Shown one piece after another: positions 26,172 through 34,742 of a DNA stretch of 64,000 nucleotides. The position numbers and the translations under genes were made by a program. The stretch spans positions 62,001 through 126,000 of the forward strand of contig NZ_PDOC01000011.1 in NCBI RefSeq assembly GCF_002760655.1, read 5' to 3'. Origin of the DNA: Massilia eurypsychrophila. Its GTDB lineage: Bacteria; Pseudomonadota; Gammaproteobacteria; Burkholderiales; Burkholderiaceae_D. How positions within the stretch are numbered: the stretch's first letter is position 1; every line of letters starts with the position of its first letter. Below the pieces are notes generated by a model. That model made no database searches, had not been told where the DNA came from, and saw only the letters and a list, made by a program, of their open reading frames with translations.

Positions 26172-26321
26172 CTTCCCCAGCGGGGTCAGTGCCGGCAATC
26201 GCACACGGACTCGTCACTGACATTCTTCCCCAGCGGGGTCAGTGCCGGCAATCGCACACGGACTCGTCACTGACGGACGCTTGCGGATGGGGCCGTGTCC
26301 ATTTGCCGGCACTGACCCCGC
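26172..26321. repeat. tandem 50-bp repeat plus inverted partial copy
   Basis: Two identical 50-bp units, 26172-26221 and 26225-26274, start CTTCCCCAGCGGGGTCAGTG and end CGTCACTGAC. Each begins with the dyad CCCCAGCGGGG. An inverted core, TGCCGGCACTGACCCCGC, follows at 26304-26321. The array lies between the multicopper oxidase and the CusF-like gene and can form large hairpins. Confidence 0.85.
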
Positions 26322-26432
26322 CTGTGGATGCCATGCGTCTCTGGCGAAACACCGTCGCGGTACGCAAGGACGTTTTGCGCCCACAAGGGCCAATAAAGAT
26401 CGTCATTCTTCTTCAACAATTGAGAGCACAAC

Positions 26433-26786
26433 ATGAAACGCATGAGCATCCTTTTTGCGGCGATGACACTGGGAATCGCCTCCGCCTCAGCCCAGACGGG
26501 TGACCATTCCCAGCACCCAACGGCTGCCGCATCACCGCCGGCCAACGCGGCGAGCCAGCTGGCCAGCGGCGATATCGTCAAGGTCGACAAGGACGCCGCC
26601 AGGCTGACGATCAGGCACGGCGCACTGGCGCACTTGAACATGCCTGCAATGACGATGGCGTTCAGGGTCCGCAGCCCGGCTATGCTCGACCAGGTCAAAC
26701 CGGGCGACAAAGTCGGCTTCGTTGCTGAAAAGGTCAACGGCGCGCTGACCGTGACGCTGCTCGAAGCGGCCCCGGCGCAGCGGTAA
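26433..26786 (+). CDS. CusF-like periplasmic copper-binding protein
   Basis: This 117-residue secreted protein has a signal peptide ending at ASAQT (about residue 21). The last ~75 residues are the CusF/copper-binding OB-fold domain with the metal site HLNMPAMTMAFRV. Met70, Met73 and Met75 are present. Where E. coli CusF has a Trp that caps Cu(I), this protein has Met70, a replacement that I believe is common among related copper-binding domains. A His-containing N-terminal spacer (DHSQHPT) may also bind copper. It is the only copper gene of the locus that is fully open. Repeats on both sides separate it from its neighbours. Confidence 0.8.
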   Translation: MKRMSILFAAMTLGIASASAQTGDHSQHPTAAASPPANAASQLASGDIVKVDKDAARLTIRHGALAHLNMPAMTMAFRVRSPAMLDQVKPGDKVGFVAEKVNGALTVTLLEAAPAQR

Positions 26787-26796
26787 GCACAGCCGC

Positions 26797-27010
26797 TCGG
26801 CAGGCGCAGCGGGACAAGCCCGTTGCCGCGCGAGTGCTCGCACGACTAACAGAAAGACGCCGTTCCGCCTGCTTCCCCAAACGGGGTCTGGACGGTCTTT
26901 GCGGATGGGCCCGTGTGCGTTTGCCGGCACTGACCCCGCTGGGGGATGGGCACTGTGCGGCAGGCGCAGCAAGACAGGCCGGTCGCCGCGCGATGGCATA
27001 GAATGCTCGC
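26797..27010. repeat. repeat-bearing spacer before galM
   Basis: The spacer holds a copy (26899-26939) of the sequence seen at 26281-26321, sharing GCGGATGGG, CCGTGT and TTGCCGGCACTGACCCCGC. It also holds an imperfect direct duplication: 26799-26845 and 26959-27015 both read GGCAGGCGCAGC, then GACA.GCC, GCCGCGCGA and GCTCGCA.GAC. The second copy runs into the galM start. Confidence 0.7.
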
Positions 27011-28042
27011 ATGACTCTCCCTTTCAGGCAGACACCGTTCGGCCGGCTGGCCGACGGATCCCCGGTTTCGCTGTTTACGCTGACTAATGCGGACGGCATG
27101 GTGGCCAGGGTGACCGATTTCGGCGGCATCATCACCGAACTGCACGCGCGCGACCGCAACGGCATGCTCGCCGACGTCGTGCTCGGCTTCGATCACCTGG
27201 CGCCTTACCAGCGCAAGCATCCGTATTTCGGCGCGCTGATCGGCCGCTACGCCAACCGCATCGCGGACGGGCGTTTTTCGCTCGATGGCGTCGGCTATCA
27301 GCTCGAGGTCAACAACGGGCCGAACCATCTGCATGGCGGCCGCGCGGGCCTGCACAACGTCAAGTGGAACGCCGATATCGACGGCGCCGTGCTCACGCTG
27401 CGCCGCCGTTGCGCCGCCGGCGAACAGGGCTACCCCGGCACCTTGGACGTGACGGCCAGCTACCAGCTCACCAACGACAACGAGTTGATCATGCGGCTGA
27501 ACGCGACGACCGACCAGGCCACGCCCATCAACCTGACCCAGCACAGCTACTTCAACCTGGCCGGCACGGGAGACATCCTGGGCCACGAACTGACGCTCAA
27601 CGCCGATGCATTCACCCCGGTCAACGAAGTGCTCATTCCCACCGGGCAGGTGCGCCCGGTGACCGGCACAGCCTTCGATTTCCGCACGCCGCGCACCGTT
27701 GGCGAGCGCATCGGCGACGCCGACCCGCAACTGCGCTACGCCGGCGGCTACGACCACAATTTCGTCCTGAACGGATCAGGCCCGGCGGCGCGGCTGCACG
27801 ATCGCGCATCGGGACGGGTGCTGGAGCTGTGGACCGCCGAGCCGGGCGTGCAGTTCTATAGCGGCAATTTCCTCGACGGTTCGCTCAGCGGCAAAGGGCG
27901 CCAGTACACGATCCACAGCGGCTTGTGCCTGGAGCCACAGCATTTCCCCGACTCGCCGAACCAGCCGGCGTTTCCAAATACTATCTTGCGCCCCGGCGAG
28001 CAGTACGCCACCGAGTCGCGCTACCGCTTTTTTACCGACTAG
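27011..28042 (+). CDS. galM: aldose 1-epimerase (galactose mutarotase)
   Basis: This 343-residue cytoplasmic mutarotase interconverts alpha and beta galactose or glucose, feeding galactokinase. It has the family start FGGIITELHARDRNG, GALIGRYANRIADGRF, the substrate His motif NNGPNHLHGG, TQHSYFNLAG with the second catalytic His, and the catalytic Glu region SGLCLEPQHFPDSPNQP near the C-terminus. The usual length is 330-350. The start is ATG 27011, inside a duplicated sequence, and no strong Shine-Dalgarno precedes it. It is 11 kb from galK, so the galactose genes are not a single operon here. Confidence 0.92.
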   Translation: MTLPFRQTPFGRLADGSPVSLFTLTNADGMVARVTDFGGIITELHARDRNGMLADVVLGFDHLAPYQRKHPYFGALIGRYANRIADGRFSLDGVGYQLEVNNGPNHLHGGRAGLHNVKWNADIDGAVLTLRRRCAAGEQGYPGTLDVTASYQLTNDNELIMRLNATTDQATPINLTQHSYFNLAGTGDILGHELTLNADAFTPVNEVLIPTGQVRPVTGTAFDFRTPRTVGERIGDADPQLRYAGGYDHNFVLNGSGPAARLHDRASGRVLELWTAEPGVQFYSGNFLDGSLSGKGRQYTIHSGLCLEPQHFPDSPNQPAFPNTILRPGEQYATESRYRFFTD

Positions 28043-28209
28043 CCTCAGCCTGCGGCGCCGCGTGGCGTCGTTCGCTACCATTCAGTGCGCGAACACTTGC
28101 CCGCTGAGCAGGCCGAACAGTTCCTGCGCCGGTGGCACACTGAGCGCCACCAAACGACGTCCACACGTACAATGCAGAAACTTTTTTTGCGCCGTATGAG
28201 GGAGTGCCG

Positions 28210-31200
28210 ATGCTGGGAGAAAATTCATCGTTGATCGCCGACGCCGTCCAGGACGGCACCATGGCCCGCCTGATCCGCGAGCACGACTGGGCGGCGACGC
28301 CGCTCGGCCCGCAGGCAAGCTGGCCGCCGCCGCTGCAGACAACGGTCGACCTGATGCTGTCGTCGCAGTTTCCGATGTTCGTTGCCTGGGGCGCCGAACG
28401 CTGCTTCATTTACAACGACGCCTACAGCCAAATTCTTGGCAACAAGCATCCACACGCCCTTGGCGCACCGTTTCGCGTGGTATGGAACGACATCTGGGAG
28501 GCGGTCGGGCCGATTGCCGACCGCGCGTTCGCCAACCAGCCGTCCTACTTTGAGGATTTGCCGATCCGGATGGAACGCAACGGCTACGCCGAACTGACGT
28601 ACTTTACGTTTTCGTACTCCGGGGTGCGCGGCGAGGGCGGCGGCATCGACGGCATGTTCTGCGTGTGCCAGGAAACCACCGCGTCGGTCGTTGCAGCCCA
28701 GCGCCATGTCGACGAAATGGACCGTTTGCGCCAGTTGTTCCAGCAAGCGCCGGGTTTCATGGCATTGTTGCGCGGGCCGCAGCACGTCTTCGAGATGACG
28801 AATGCGGCCTACCAGCAGCTCACCGGCGGGCGCGACCTGCTCGGCAGGACGGTCCGCGAGGCTTTGCCGGAACTGGCCGGCCAGGGATTCTACGAGTTGC
28901 TCGACAATGTGTACCGGGATGGCATGCCGTACGTCGCCCGCGGCACTTCGGTCAGACTGCAGCGCCAGCCCGGCGCCGCGCTCGAGGACGTGGTGGTCAG
29001 CTTCGTGTTCCAGCCGTTCACCGGTGCAGACGGCGCCATTACCGGCGTGTTCATCGAAGGCAGCGACGTCACCGAACAACACCTTGCCCAACAGGAACTG
29101 GCACGCAACATCGCCCGCCTCGAACAGGTCGAGCGGCGCCAGGCGTTCCAGCTGGAACTGGCCGACCGCATCCGCGATCTCGATGACCCGGAACAGATCA
29201 CCGAAGCTGCCAGCGAAATTCTTGGCAAGCGGCTGCGGATCGATCGCGTCATCTACGCCGAGGTCGACGACACGGCACAGACGTTCGTCGTCTCGCGCCA
29301 GTGGTGCGGCGACGGCGTGGCCGAGGTCGATGGCAATGTGCGGTCGCTGAACGATTTCGGCCCGCGGGTGATCGAACAGTTGCGCGCCGGCGAAATTGTG
29401 GTCATCGACGATGTCCGTTCCGATCCCCGCACAGCGCGCTACAGCGATGAATACGCCCGGCTCGGTGTCGGTGCCGACCTCGGTGTGCCGCTGGTCAAGG
29501 CAGGGCAGCTCGTCGCCGTTCTCAATCTGCATCGCAAGTCCGCTTTTGCATGGACCGAAAACTGCATCGAACACGCGCGCGAGACGGCCGAGCGCACCTG
29601 GGCGGCGCTGCAAAGCGCACGCGCGCACGTGGCCCTCAAGACCGAGCGCGACCAAGCCGAAAACGAGCGGCGCCTGCTCGACGCATTGCTCGACGCGGTG
29701 CCGGTTGGCATCGGCATGGCCGACACCGACGGCAAGCTGGTGCGGGTCAACCGCGCCAACCGCCAGCTGTGGGGCGATTCGTTGCCGCTGTCGGGCAGCA
29801 TTGCCGGCTATGCCGAATGGACAGGATGGTGGGCCGACGGCTCGTCCCGGCACGGCCAGCCGTTGGCGGCGCACGAGTGGGCGCTGGCGCGCGTGCTGCG
29901 CGGTGAAGACGCGCCCAACGACATGGTCGAGATCGAGCCGTTCGATGCGCCCGGCCAGCGCCGCACGATCGTGCTGTCGGCCGCCGCCGTGCGCGACGCC
30001 GACGGTCGCATCACCGGCGGCGTGGTGGCGCACATGGACGTGTCGGCGCGCCAGGAAGCCGAGCGGGCCTTGCGCGCGAGCGAAGCGAAGTTTCGCACCA
30101 TCACCAACGCGATGCCGCACATGGTGTTTTCGGCGCTGCCCGACGGCAATCACGATTACTTCAACCAGCAGTGGTACGGTTTTACCGGCGTGGCCGAGGG
30201 GGCGACCTTCGGCGAACGCTGGCTGCAGGTGTTCCACCCGGACGACCAGCCGCGGGCGATGGCGCAATGGCAAGTCAGCCTGGCCAGCGGCGAGCCGTAC
30301 GAGATTGAATTTCGCCTGCGCCATCGCTCCGGCCAGTACCGCTGGGTGCTGGCGCGCGCGCTGCCGATCCGTGATGAAGGCGGCGCGATCGTGCGCTGGA
30401 TGGGATCGGCCACCGACATCCACGATCAGAAGCAGACCCAGGAAGCGCTGCGGCTGGCCGACCGCCGCAAGGACGAGTTCCTGGCGATGCTGGCCCACGA
30501 GCTGCGCAACCCGCTGGCGCCGATCAGCGCCGGCGCCGACCTGCTGCGCCTGACGCGGGTCGACGAGGCGCGCGTGCGCCAGATCAGCGAACTCATTTCG
30601 CGCCAGGTCAAGCACATGACCAGCCTGGTCGACGACCTGATGGACGTGTCGCGCGTGACGCGTGGCCTGATTACGCTCGACAATGCGATGCTCGACGCGC
30701 GCCACATCGTCACCGACGCGGTCGAGCAGGTGCGCCCGCTGATCGACACGCGCGGCCACCAGCTGGTGGTGCATACGCCGCCGGAATCGGCGTTCGTCAT
30801 GGGCGACCAGAAGCGGCTGATCCAGGTGATCACCAACGTGCTCAACAACGCTGCCAAGTACACGCCGCAGGGCGGCTGCATCGTGCTCAAGATGGAAGCG
30901 GGTGCCGAAGAAGTAGTGATCGGCGTGGCCGACAACGGCATCGGCATGGGGCCCGACATGGTGGGCAGGGTGTTCGAACTGTTCACCCAGGCCGAGCGCA
31001 CGTCGGACCGTTCGCAGGGCGGTCTGGGCATCGGCCTGGCGCTGGTCAACAGCCTGGTCGAGCTGCACCACGGCTCGGTGACCGCGGCCAGCGCCGGCCC
31101 CGAGCAGGGCAGCGAATTCACGATCCGGCTGCCGCGCGTGGTGCTGCCGGGCGCCAGCGCCGAGAAGGCGGGCGAAGGGCCGCTGGCGCCGGCGGCCGCC

Positions 31201-31569
31201 GCGCTGCGCGTGATGGTCGTCGACGACAATACCGACGCGGCCATGATGCTCGCCATGTTTCTCGAGTCGGCGGGACATCAGGTCTCGATCGAGCACAACG
31301 CCCGGCGTGCGCTGCAAAGCGCGCAGTGCGAGCAGCCCGATGTCTTCATGCTCGACATCGGCTTGCCTGACATGGACGGCAACGAGCTGGCGCGCCTGTT
31401 GCGCGCCCAACCCGGCGGCGAGCGCGCGGTGCTGATCGCCATCACCGGCTACGGCCAGGAGCAAGACCGCCAGGAGACGGCGGCGGCCGGATTCGACTTT
31501 CACTACGTCAAGCCGGTCGATGCCGAGCAGCTGCTGACGTTGCTGGCGGAGGTGAAGCGGCCGCGCTAG
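28210..31569 (+). CDS. PAS/GAF hybrid histidine kinase with receiver
   Basis: This 1119-residue soluble hybrid kinase has no TM helix. In order it carries an N-terminal PAS-like region with a WPPPLQTTVDLMLSSQFPMFVAWG motif (about 20-165), a second PAS (about 175-290), a GAF domain (about 315-470), two further PAS domains (about 490-620 and 625-750), and HisKA with His near 763 (MLAHELRNPLAP). HATPase_c (DNGIGMGPD, GLGIGLALV) and a receiver with Asp near 1049 (MLDIGLPDMDG) end it. GGGAG lies 6 bases before ATG 28210; a GTG two codons earlier is less likely. The N-terminal PAS type with GAF often goes with light or redox sensing, but a chromophore Cys cannot be assigned. Orphan, with no regulator next to it on this strand. 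Confidence 0.88.
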   Translation: MLGENSSLIADAVQDGTMARLIREHDWAATPLGPQASWPPPLQTTVDLMLSSQFPMFVAWGAERCFIYNDAYSQILGNKHPHALGAPFRVVWNDIWEAVGPIADRAFANQPSYFEDLPIRMERNGYAELTYFTFSYSGVRGEGGGIDGMFCVCQETTASVVAAQRHVDEMDRLRQLFQQAPGFMALLRGPQHVFEMTNAAYQQLTGGRDLLGRTVREALPELAGQGFYELLDNVYRDGMPYVARGTSVRLQRQPGAALEDVVVSFVFQPFTGADGAITGVFIEGSDVTEQHLAQQELARNIARLEQVERRQAFQLELADRIRDLDDPEQITEAASEILGKRLRIDRVIYAEVDDTAQTFVVSRQWCGDGVAEVDGNVRSLNDFGPRVIEQLRAGEIVVIDDVRSDPRTARYSDEYARLGVGADLGVPLVKAGQLVAVLNLHRKSAFAWTENCIEHARETAERTWAALQSARAHVALKTERDQAENERRLLDALLDAVPVGIGMADTDGKLVRVNRANRQLWGDSLPLSGSIAGYAEWTGWWADGSSRHGQPLAAHEWALARVLRGEDAPNDMVEIEPFDAPGQRRTIVLSAAAVRDADGRITGGVVAHMDVSARQEAERALRASEAKFRTITNAMPHMVFSALPDGNHDYFNQQWYGFTGVAEGATFGERWLQVFHPDDQPRAMAQWQVSLASGEPYEIEFRLRHRSGQYRWVLARALPIRDEGGAIVRWMGSATDIHDQKQTQEALRLADRRKDEFLAMLAHELRNPLAPISAGADLLRLTRVDEARVRQISELISRQVKHMTSLVDDLMDVSRVTRGLITLDNAMLDARHIVTDAVEQVRPLIDTRGHQLVVHTPPESAFVMGDQKRLIQVITNVLNNAAKYTPQGGCIVLKMEAGAEEVVIGVADNGIGMGPDMVGRVFELFTQAERTSDRSQGGLGIGLALVNSLVELHHGSVTAASAGPEQGSEFTIRLPRVVLPGASAEKAGEGPLAPAAAALRVMVVDDNTDAAMMLAMFLESAGHQVSIEHNARRALQSAQCEQPDVFMLDIGLPDMDGNELARLLRAQPGGERAVLIAITGYGQEQDRQETAAAGFDFHYVKPVDAEQLLTLLAEVKRPR

Positions 31570-31590
31570 CGGCCACGGCTGCGCGGGGGC

Positions 31591-32850
31591 CTACACCGGC
31601 TGCTCGAGTTGCATGCCGACGGCGGCGATGCGCTCGCCCAGCGCGGCGCCATTGTCGCCTTGCAGGCCAAGCTGGCCGGCGGCGCCGGCAAGTTCGTGCG
31701 CGCGCTCGGCCATCAGCGCCATGCCGGCGTCGCGCTGCGGCAACGCCAGCGTCGCGCGGGCCAGGTGGAAATTCATTGACGCGTTCTGCGCCGCGCCGGC
31801 GGCTGCTGGCATGGTGGTCAGCCGGATCGCCAGCGCCTTGACGATCGACATCATCTCGATGGCGCAACCGAGCTGCACGGCCCGAAACGGTTTCTCGTAC
31901 ATGCCGCCGGTCGCGCTGGCCAGCAGCCGCAGCATCAACGCATAGCAGGCATTCGCCAGGTCGAGCATGACGGCCGACTCCGGCGCCGATACCTGCGTGG
32001 CGCCATCGTCGGCGATCGGACGGAACATCACCGGCGTCGGCGCCACCGGCCGGTAGGGCGTAAAGCCGCTGTCGGCGGCGAGCATCGCATCGTACTGCTT
32101 GCCGATCGTGACGAACTGGGCGTAGTGCGACTTCTCGTGATCGCGCCGGCCGCCTTCGCCCTGCTCGACGATGGTGGCGATCGCCGCCACAGCACTGTTG
32201 AGGTCGGTGACGGCGCGCATCGATTCAAATGACAGCAAGTCGGTGTCGATCTGCGCCTCGGGCGCGCCGATGAAAAGGGCGCTCTCGCCAAGCTCGGCCG
32301 ACAGTTGCTCGAACCCGTGCTCGATGCCGGCGTACAGGTGGCCGACCGTATCGTAATCTTCGGCGTTCGGCGTCAGCCTGGTGGCGACGCCGGCGCCGCG
32401 GCGATAGCCCAGTTCGGTCTCGAAACCTTTCGCCTGCGGCAACCGCATCCCTTCCGGCCGCTCCAGGTAGACGAAATGGGACACCGTGTCGCGCGTGCAA
32501 GGCGCCAGCCGCACGACGAGGCTGGCGGGGTGGTAGCCTGGCGCGACGGGAAAATTCTGGCGTGCGAAGTGGGGCGGCGAACCAATGCTCATCAACAGGT
32601 TGTTGACCAGCGCCAGGTGCAGCATTTCTTCCATCGCCACGCCGTGAATCTGATGGCGCCAGCGATCGACCTTGGCCAGCTGCTCGGCGCTGAGCCCTTC
32701 ATCGGTCGACTGCTTCAGGCTCCACGCCGCGTACAGGTAGCAGCACATCAGGCCATGTTCGATTTCGGCAGCTTCGGTGAGCAGGTAGATCAGCTGCTCG
32801 CGGTCATTGACGCGGATGACGCTCGCGTCCAGCGATGGGGGAGTGTTCAC
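31591..32850 (-). CDS. VioB-type ferritin-like protein
   Basis: This 419-residue protein has an N-terminal ferritin-like four-helix domain of the type found in VioB and related iminophenyl-pyruvate dimer synthases (about residues 15-230). The iron-ligand-like signatures are EAAEIEHGLMCCYLYAAWSL and HQIHGVAMEEMLHLALVNN. The C-terminal half is helical and unassigned. VioB itself works in violacein synthesis with VioA, VioC, VioD and VioE, none of which is near, so this is a stand-alone homologue with another or unknown role. The open frame begins at ATG 32850. A receiver gene lies 89 bp upstream on the same strand. Confidence 0.75.
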   Translation of the reverse strand: MNTPPSLDASVIRVNDREQLIYLLTEAAEIEHGLMCCYLYAAWSLKQSTDEGLSAEQLAKVDRWRHQIHGVAMEEMLHLALVNNLLMSIGSPPHFARQNFPVAPGYHPASLVVRLAPCTRDTVSHFVYLERPEGMRLPQAKGFETELGYRRGAGVATRLTPNAEDYDTVGHLYAGIEHGFEQLSAELGESALFIGAPEAQIDTDLLSFESMRAVTDLNSAVAAIATIVEQGEGGRRDHEKSHYAQFVTIGKQYDAMLAADSGFTPYRPVAPTPVMFRPIADDGATQVSAPESAVMLDLANACYALMLRLLASATGGMYEKPFRAVQLGCAIEMMSIVKALAIRLTTMPAAAGAAQNASMNFHLARATLALPQRDAGMALMAERAHELAGAAGQLGLQGDNGAALGERIAAVGMQLEQPV

Positions 32851-32939
32851 GGAGGCCTTTCACTGCAATTGATGGCTGGATTGCTTGCCAGAATAGCAGC
32901 GTTTTGCCGACAGGCGCGTACGGGTGCGGCGCGCCGCTT

Positions 32940-33332
32940 TCAGTACGCCGAGTGCGCCGGCGCCAGCAGGCCGCGCACGATGGCGATCAGGTCGTCAGGG
33001 GTGAAGGGCGCCGCCAGGTAGCCGTCGGCGCCGCTGTCGAGCGCCGTCAGCCTGTCTTCGTCGCGGATGTACGTAGCCGATGTGTGGATGATCAGGATGT
33101 CGGCCGTCACCGGATCGGCCTTCAGCCTTCGGCACACGTCGGTGCCCTTGATATCGGGGAGTTTTACGTCGAGCAGCACGAGCGCCGGAAGCTCGCGCGC
33201 CGCCATCGACAGCGCGCTCTCGCCATCGGCCGCTTCGCTGACGCGAAAGCCGGCGTTCATCAACAGGCGGGTCTTGGCGTGGCGCGCGCCGTCGTTGTCG
33301 TCAACATTCAGGATGACGCTGCTTTGATGCAT
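32940..33332 (-). CDS. single-domain response regulator, Lys replaced
   Basis: This 130-residue protein is a receiver domain alone. The acidic pocket is D11-D12, the phosphoacceptor Asp55 is in LLDVKLPD, and the Thr switch residue is T84. The invariant Lys that normally precedes Pro in the KP(F) motif is Ala108 (YLAAPF). Loss of this Lys usually weakens the conformational switch, so the protein may be a phosphate sink or act as a fixed-state adaptor. A perfect 16-bp palindrome lies 28 bases upstream of the ATG. The orphan kinase at 28210 is the nearest possible phosphodonor, but that is inference. Confidence 0.85.
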   Translation of the reverse strand: MHQSSVILNVDDNDGARHAKTRLLMNAGFRVSEAADGESALSMAARELPALVLLDVKLPDIKGTDVCRRLKADPVTADILIIHTSATYIRDEDRLTALDSGADGYLAAPFTPDDLIAIVRGLLAPAHSAY

Positions 33333-33359
33333 GTGAACAGTTTCGTCGTCTCTAACCGG

Positions 33360-33375
33360 TGGGAAATATTTCCCA
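33360..33375. promoter_or_regulatory. perfect 16-bp palindrome
   Basis: TGGGAAATATTTCCCA reads the same on both strands. It lies 28 bases upstream of the receiver gene start, in the promoter position, and is unique in the parts of the window I compared. It is a candidate operator for a dimeric regulator. Confidence 0.55.
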
Positions 33376-33466
33376 AATTATAGTTAATGGCAGACAAGTC
33401 GGCGCGCTCTGCGCCTGTGCCGGTGGAATGTTGCACGCAGAACGCGGTTGGAACGATGACGCGCCG

Positions 33467-34732
33467 CTAATCCTGCCGCACCGTGGCGATGCGCGCGTTG
33501 ATGGCGATGTTGCCTGCATCGAGCCCTGGCGTCTCGCCGTGCAGGTCGAAATCGAGCTTCGTTTGCGGGCGGAAGACCAGGCAGTGCGTCGATCCGCCGA
33601 AGTGGAACATGCCGAGCTGTTCGCCCTTGCCGACACGCTGGCCCACGCTGACGGTGATGTCGCAGGTCGACACCTCGGCCATGCCGACCGCCATGAAGCA
33701 CATCAGGCCGATTGCCGGGTGATCGGCTTCGATGAAGATAAGCGCACGCGTGGCAACTTGCGTGATGTAGCCCTGCGACTGGCGCGGACCGCACGGATCG
33801 AACCCCGCGTGCTCCGACTCGGCGAAGTAGGTGCCGTCGATCACGTAGGCCTTGACGATGGTGCCGGCGACCGGGCTGTGCCAGCGGTGATAGCTGAACG
33901 AACTGAGAAAGGCCTGGTACACCGTGCCGTGCGCAAACTGGGCGGCGAGGGCGTCGTTGGCCAGCATGTGCATCAGCGAGTATGGCTGCGCCTTGATCCA
34001 GAAGCGCTCGCGCAACTCGACGTCGCCGCTGAGCCGGTACGGCGCCGACTCACAGGCGTTGACGATTACCGCGTCGTCCTGCGGCGCTGCAACGGGGCGC
34101 CGGCCCGCGCGGAAGCGGCGGGTAAAAAAGTCATCCCACGACGTGAAGCCGCGGTAGGGCAGCGACGGCGCGCAGTCGAACTCTTCATCGAAGTTGGGCA
34201 TCTCGGCCATCGCGTCGGCGCCGAACCAGCCGCTGCGCGGGTCCTCGCCCAGCGCCGGCAACGACGCTGCCGATGTGAGAAATTCGCCCCAGCGGTTCAG
34301 GATGCGTTTCAGATGGTGGTTGACCGTTGGATTGAGGAAAAATGCGCGGCCGCTCGGCGTTGCCATCGACCAATCGACCATCGCGTTGATCGGCAGCCCA
34401 GTCAGCCCGGTCTTGTTAAATTGCGGCGGCGTGCGCAGCACCACATTGATCATCTGCAGCAGGTGGCCGAAGTGCCTGATCTGCGGATGCCCGGTCGGCG
34501 AGCAATCATGGGGCGGCGTGCGCGGCACCTGCTCGAACATCTGGTGAACCAGCGCAAACAGCGCCGCATCGCGGTCGACGGCGTCGCTGAAGTAATGCAG
34601 CACCGGGTCGAGCGGCAAGTCCGGGCGCGCGGCGGCGCCCAGCGCGGCCATCCAGCCGGCAAACGCTTGCTCGTCACTGTCGAGCCATTCGCCGACGCAA
34701 AAAGGCGGCGGATTGTTCGCTTGGTCACGCAC
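33467..34732 (-). CDS. phosphatidylserine decarboxylase-like enzyme
   Basis: This 421-residue protein has an N-terminal PSDC-type domain (about 1-130) and a C-terminal phosphatidylserine decarboxylase domain. The self-cleavage site is H-F-G-G-S-T with Ser381 as the likely pyruvoyl precursor, where the bacterial housekeeping enzyme has LGST. The upstream YVIDGTYFAESEHAGFDPCG and late GMAEVSTCDITV also fit. This larger form is distinct from the membrane Psd of about 290 residues and has been linked in other organisms to amino-acid decarboxylation, so the substrate is open. I chose GTG 34732 (VRDQANN) because GAGG lies 7 bases upstream; a TTG at 34768 would add 12 residues and overlap an operator-like dyad. 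Confidence 0.75.
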   Translation of the reverse strand: MRDQANNPPPFCVGEWLDSDEQAFAGWMAALGAAARPDLPLDPVLHYFSDAVDRDAALFALVHQMFEQVPRTPPHDCSPTGHPQIRHFGHLLQMINVVLRTPPQFNKTGLTGLPINAMVDWSMATPSGRAFFLNPTVNHHLKRILNRWGEFLTSAASLPALGEDPRSGWFGADAMAEMPNFDEEFDCAPSLPYRGFTSWDDFFTRRFRAGRRPVAAPQDDAVIVNACESAPYRLSGDVELRERFWIKAQPYSLMHMLANDALAAQFAHGTVYQAFLSSFSYHRWHSPVAGTIVKAYVIDGTYFAESEHAGFDPCGPRQSQGYITQVATRALIFIEADHPAIGLMCFMAVGMAEVSTCDITVSVGQRVGKGEQLGMFHFGGSTHCLVFRPQTKLDFDLHGETPGLDAGNIAINARIATVRQD

Positions 34733-34742
34733 CGGCTTGCCT

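Noticed and set aside
26172-26274. A CRISPR array
   Set aside because: There are only two copies, the spacing between them is 3 bases and no cas gene is near. It is a tandem intergenic repeat.
22534-26786. A mobile copper-resistance island
   Set aside because: No transposase, integrase or att-like sequence was found around it, and base composition looks like that of its neighbours.
28225-31503. A 1092-codon minus-strand open frame opposite the large hybrid kinase
   Set aside because: The plus strand encodes clear PAS, GAF, HisKA, HATPase and receiver motifs; the antisense product has none.
31559-31574. GGCCGC-GCTA-GCGGCC hairpin at the end of the large hybrid kinase as a terminator
   Set aside because: The stem is only 6 bp, includes the stop codon and has no T-run, so it is not distinguishable from chance in GC-rich DNA.
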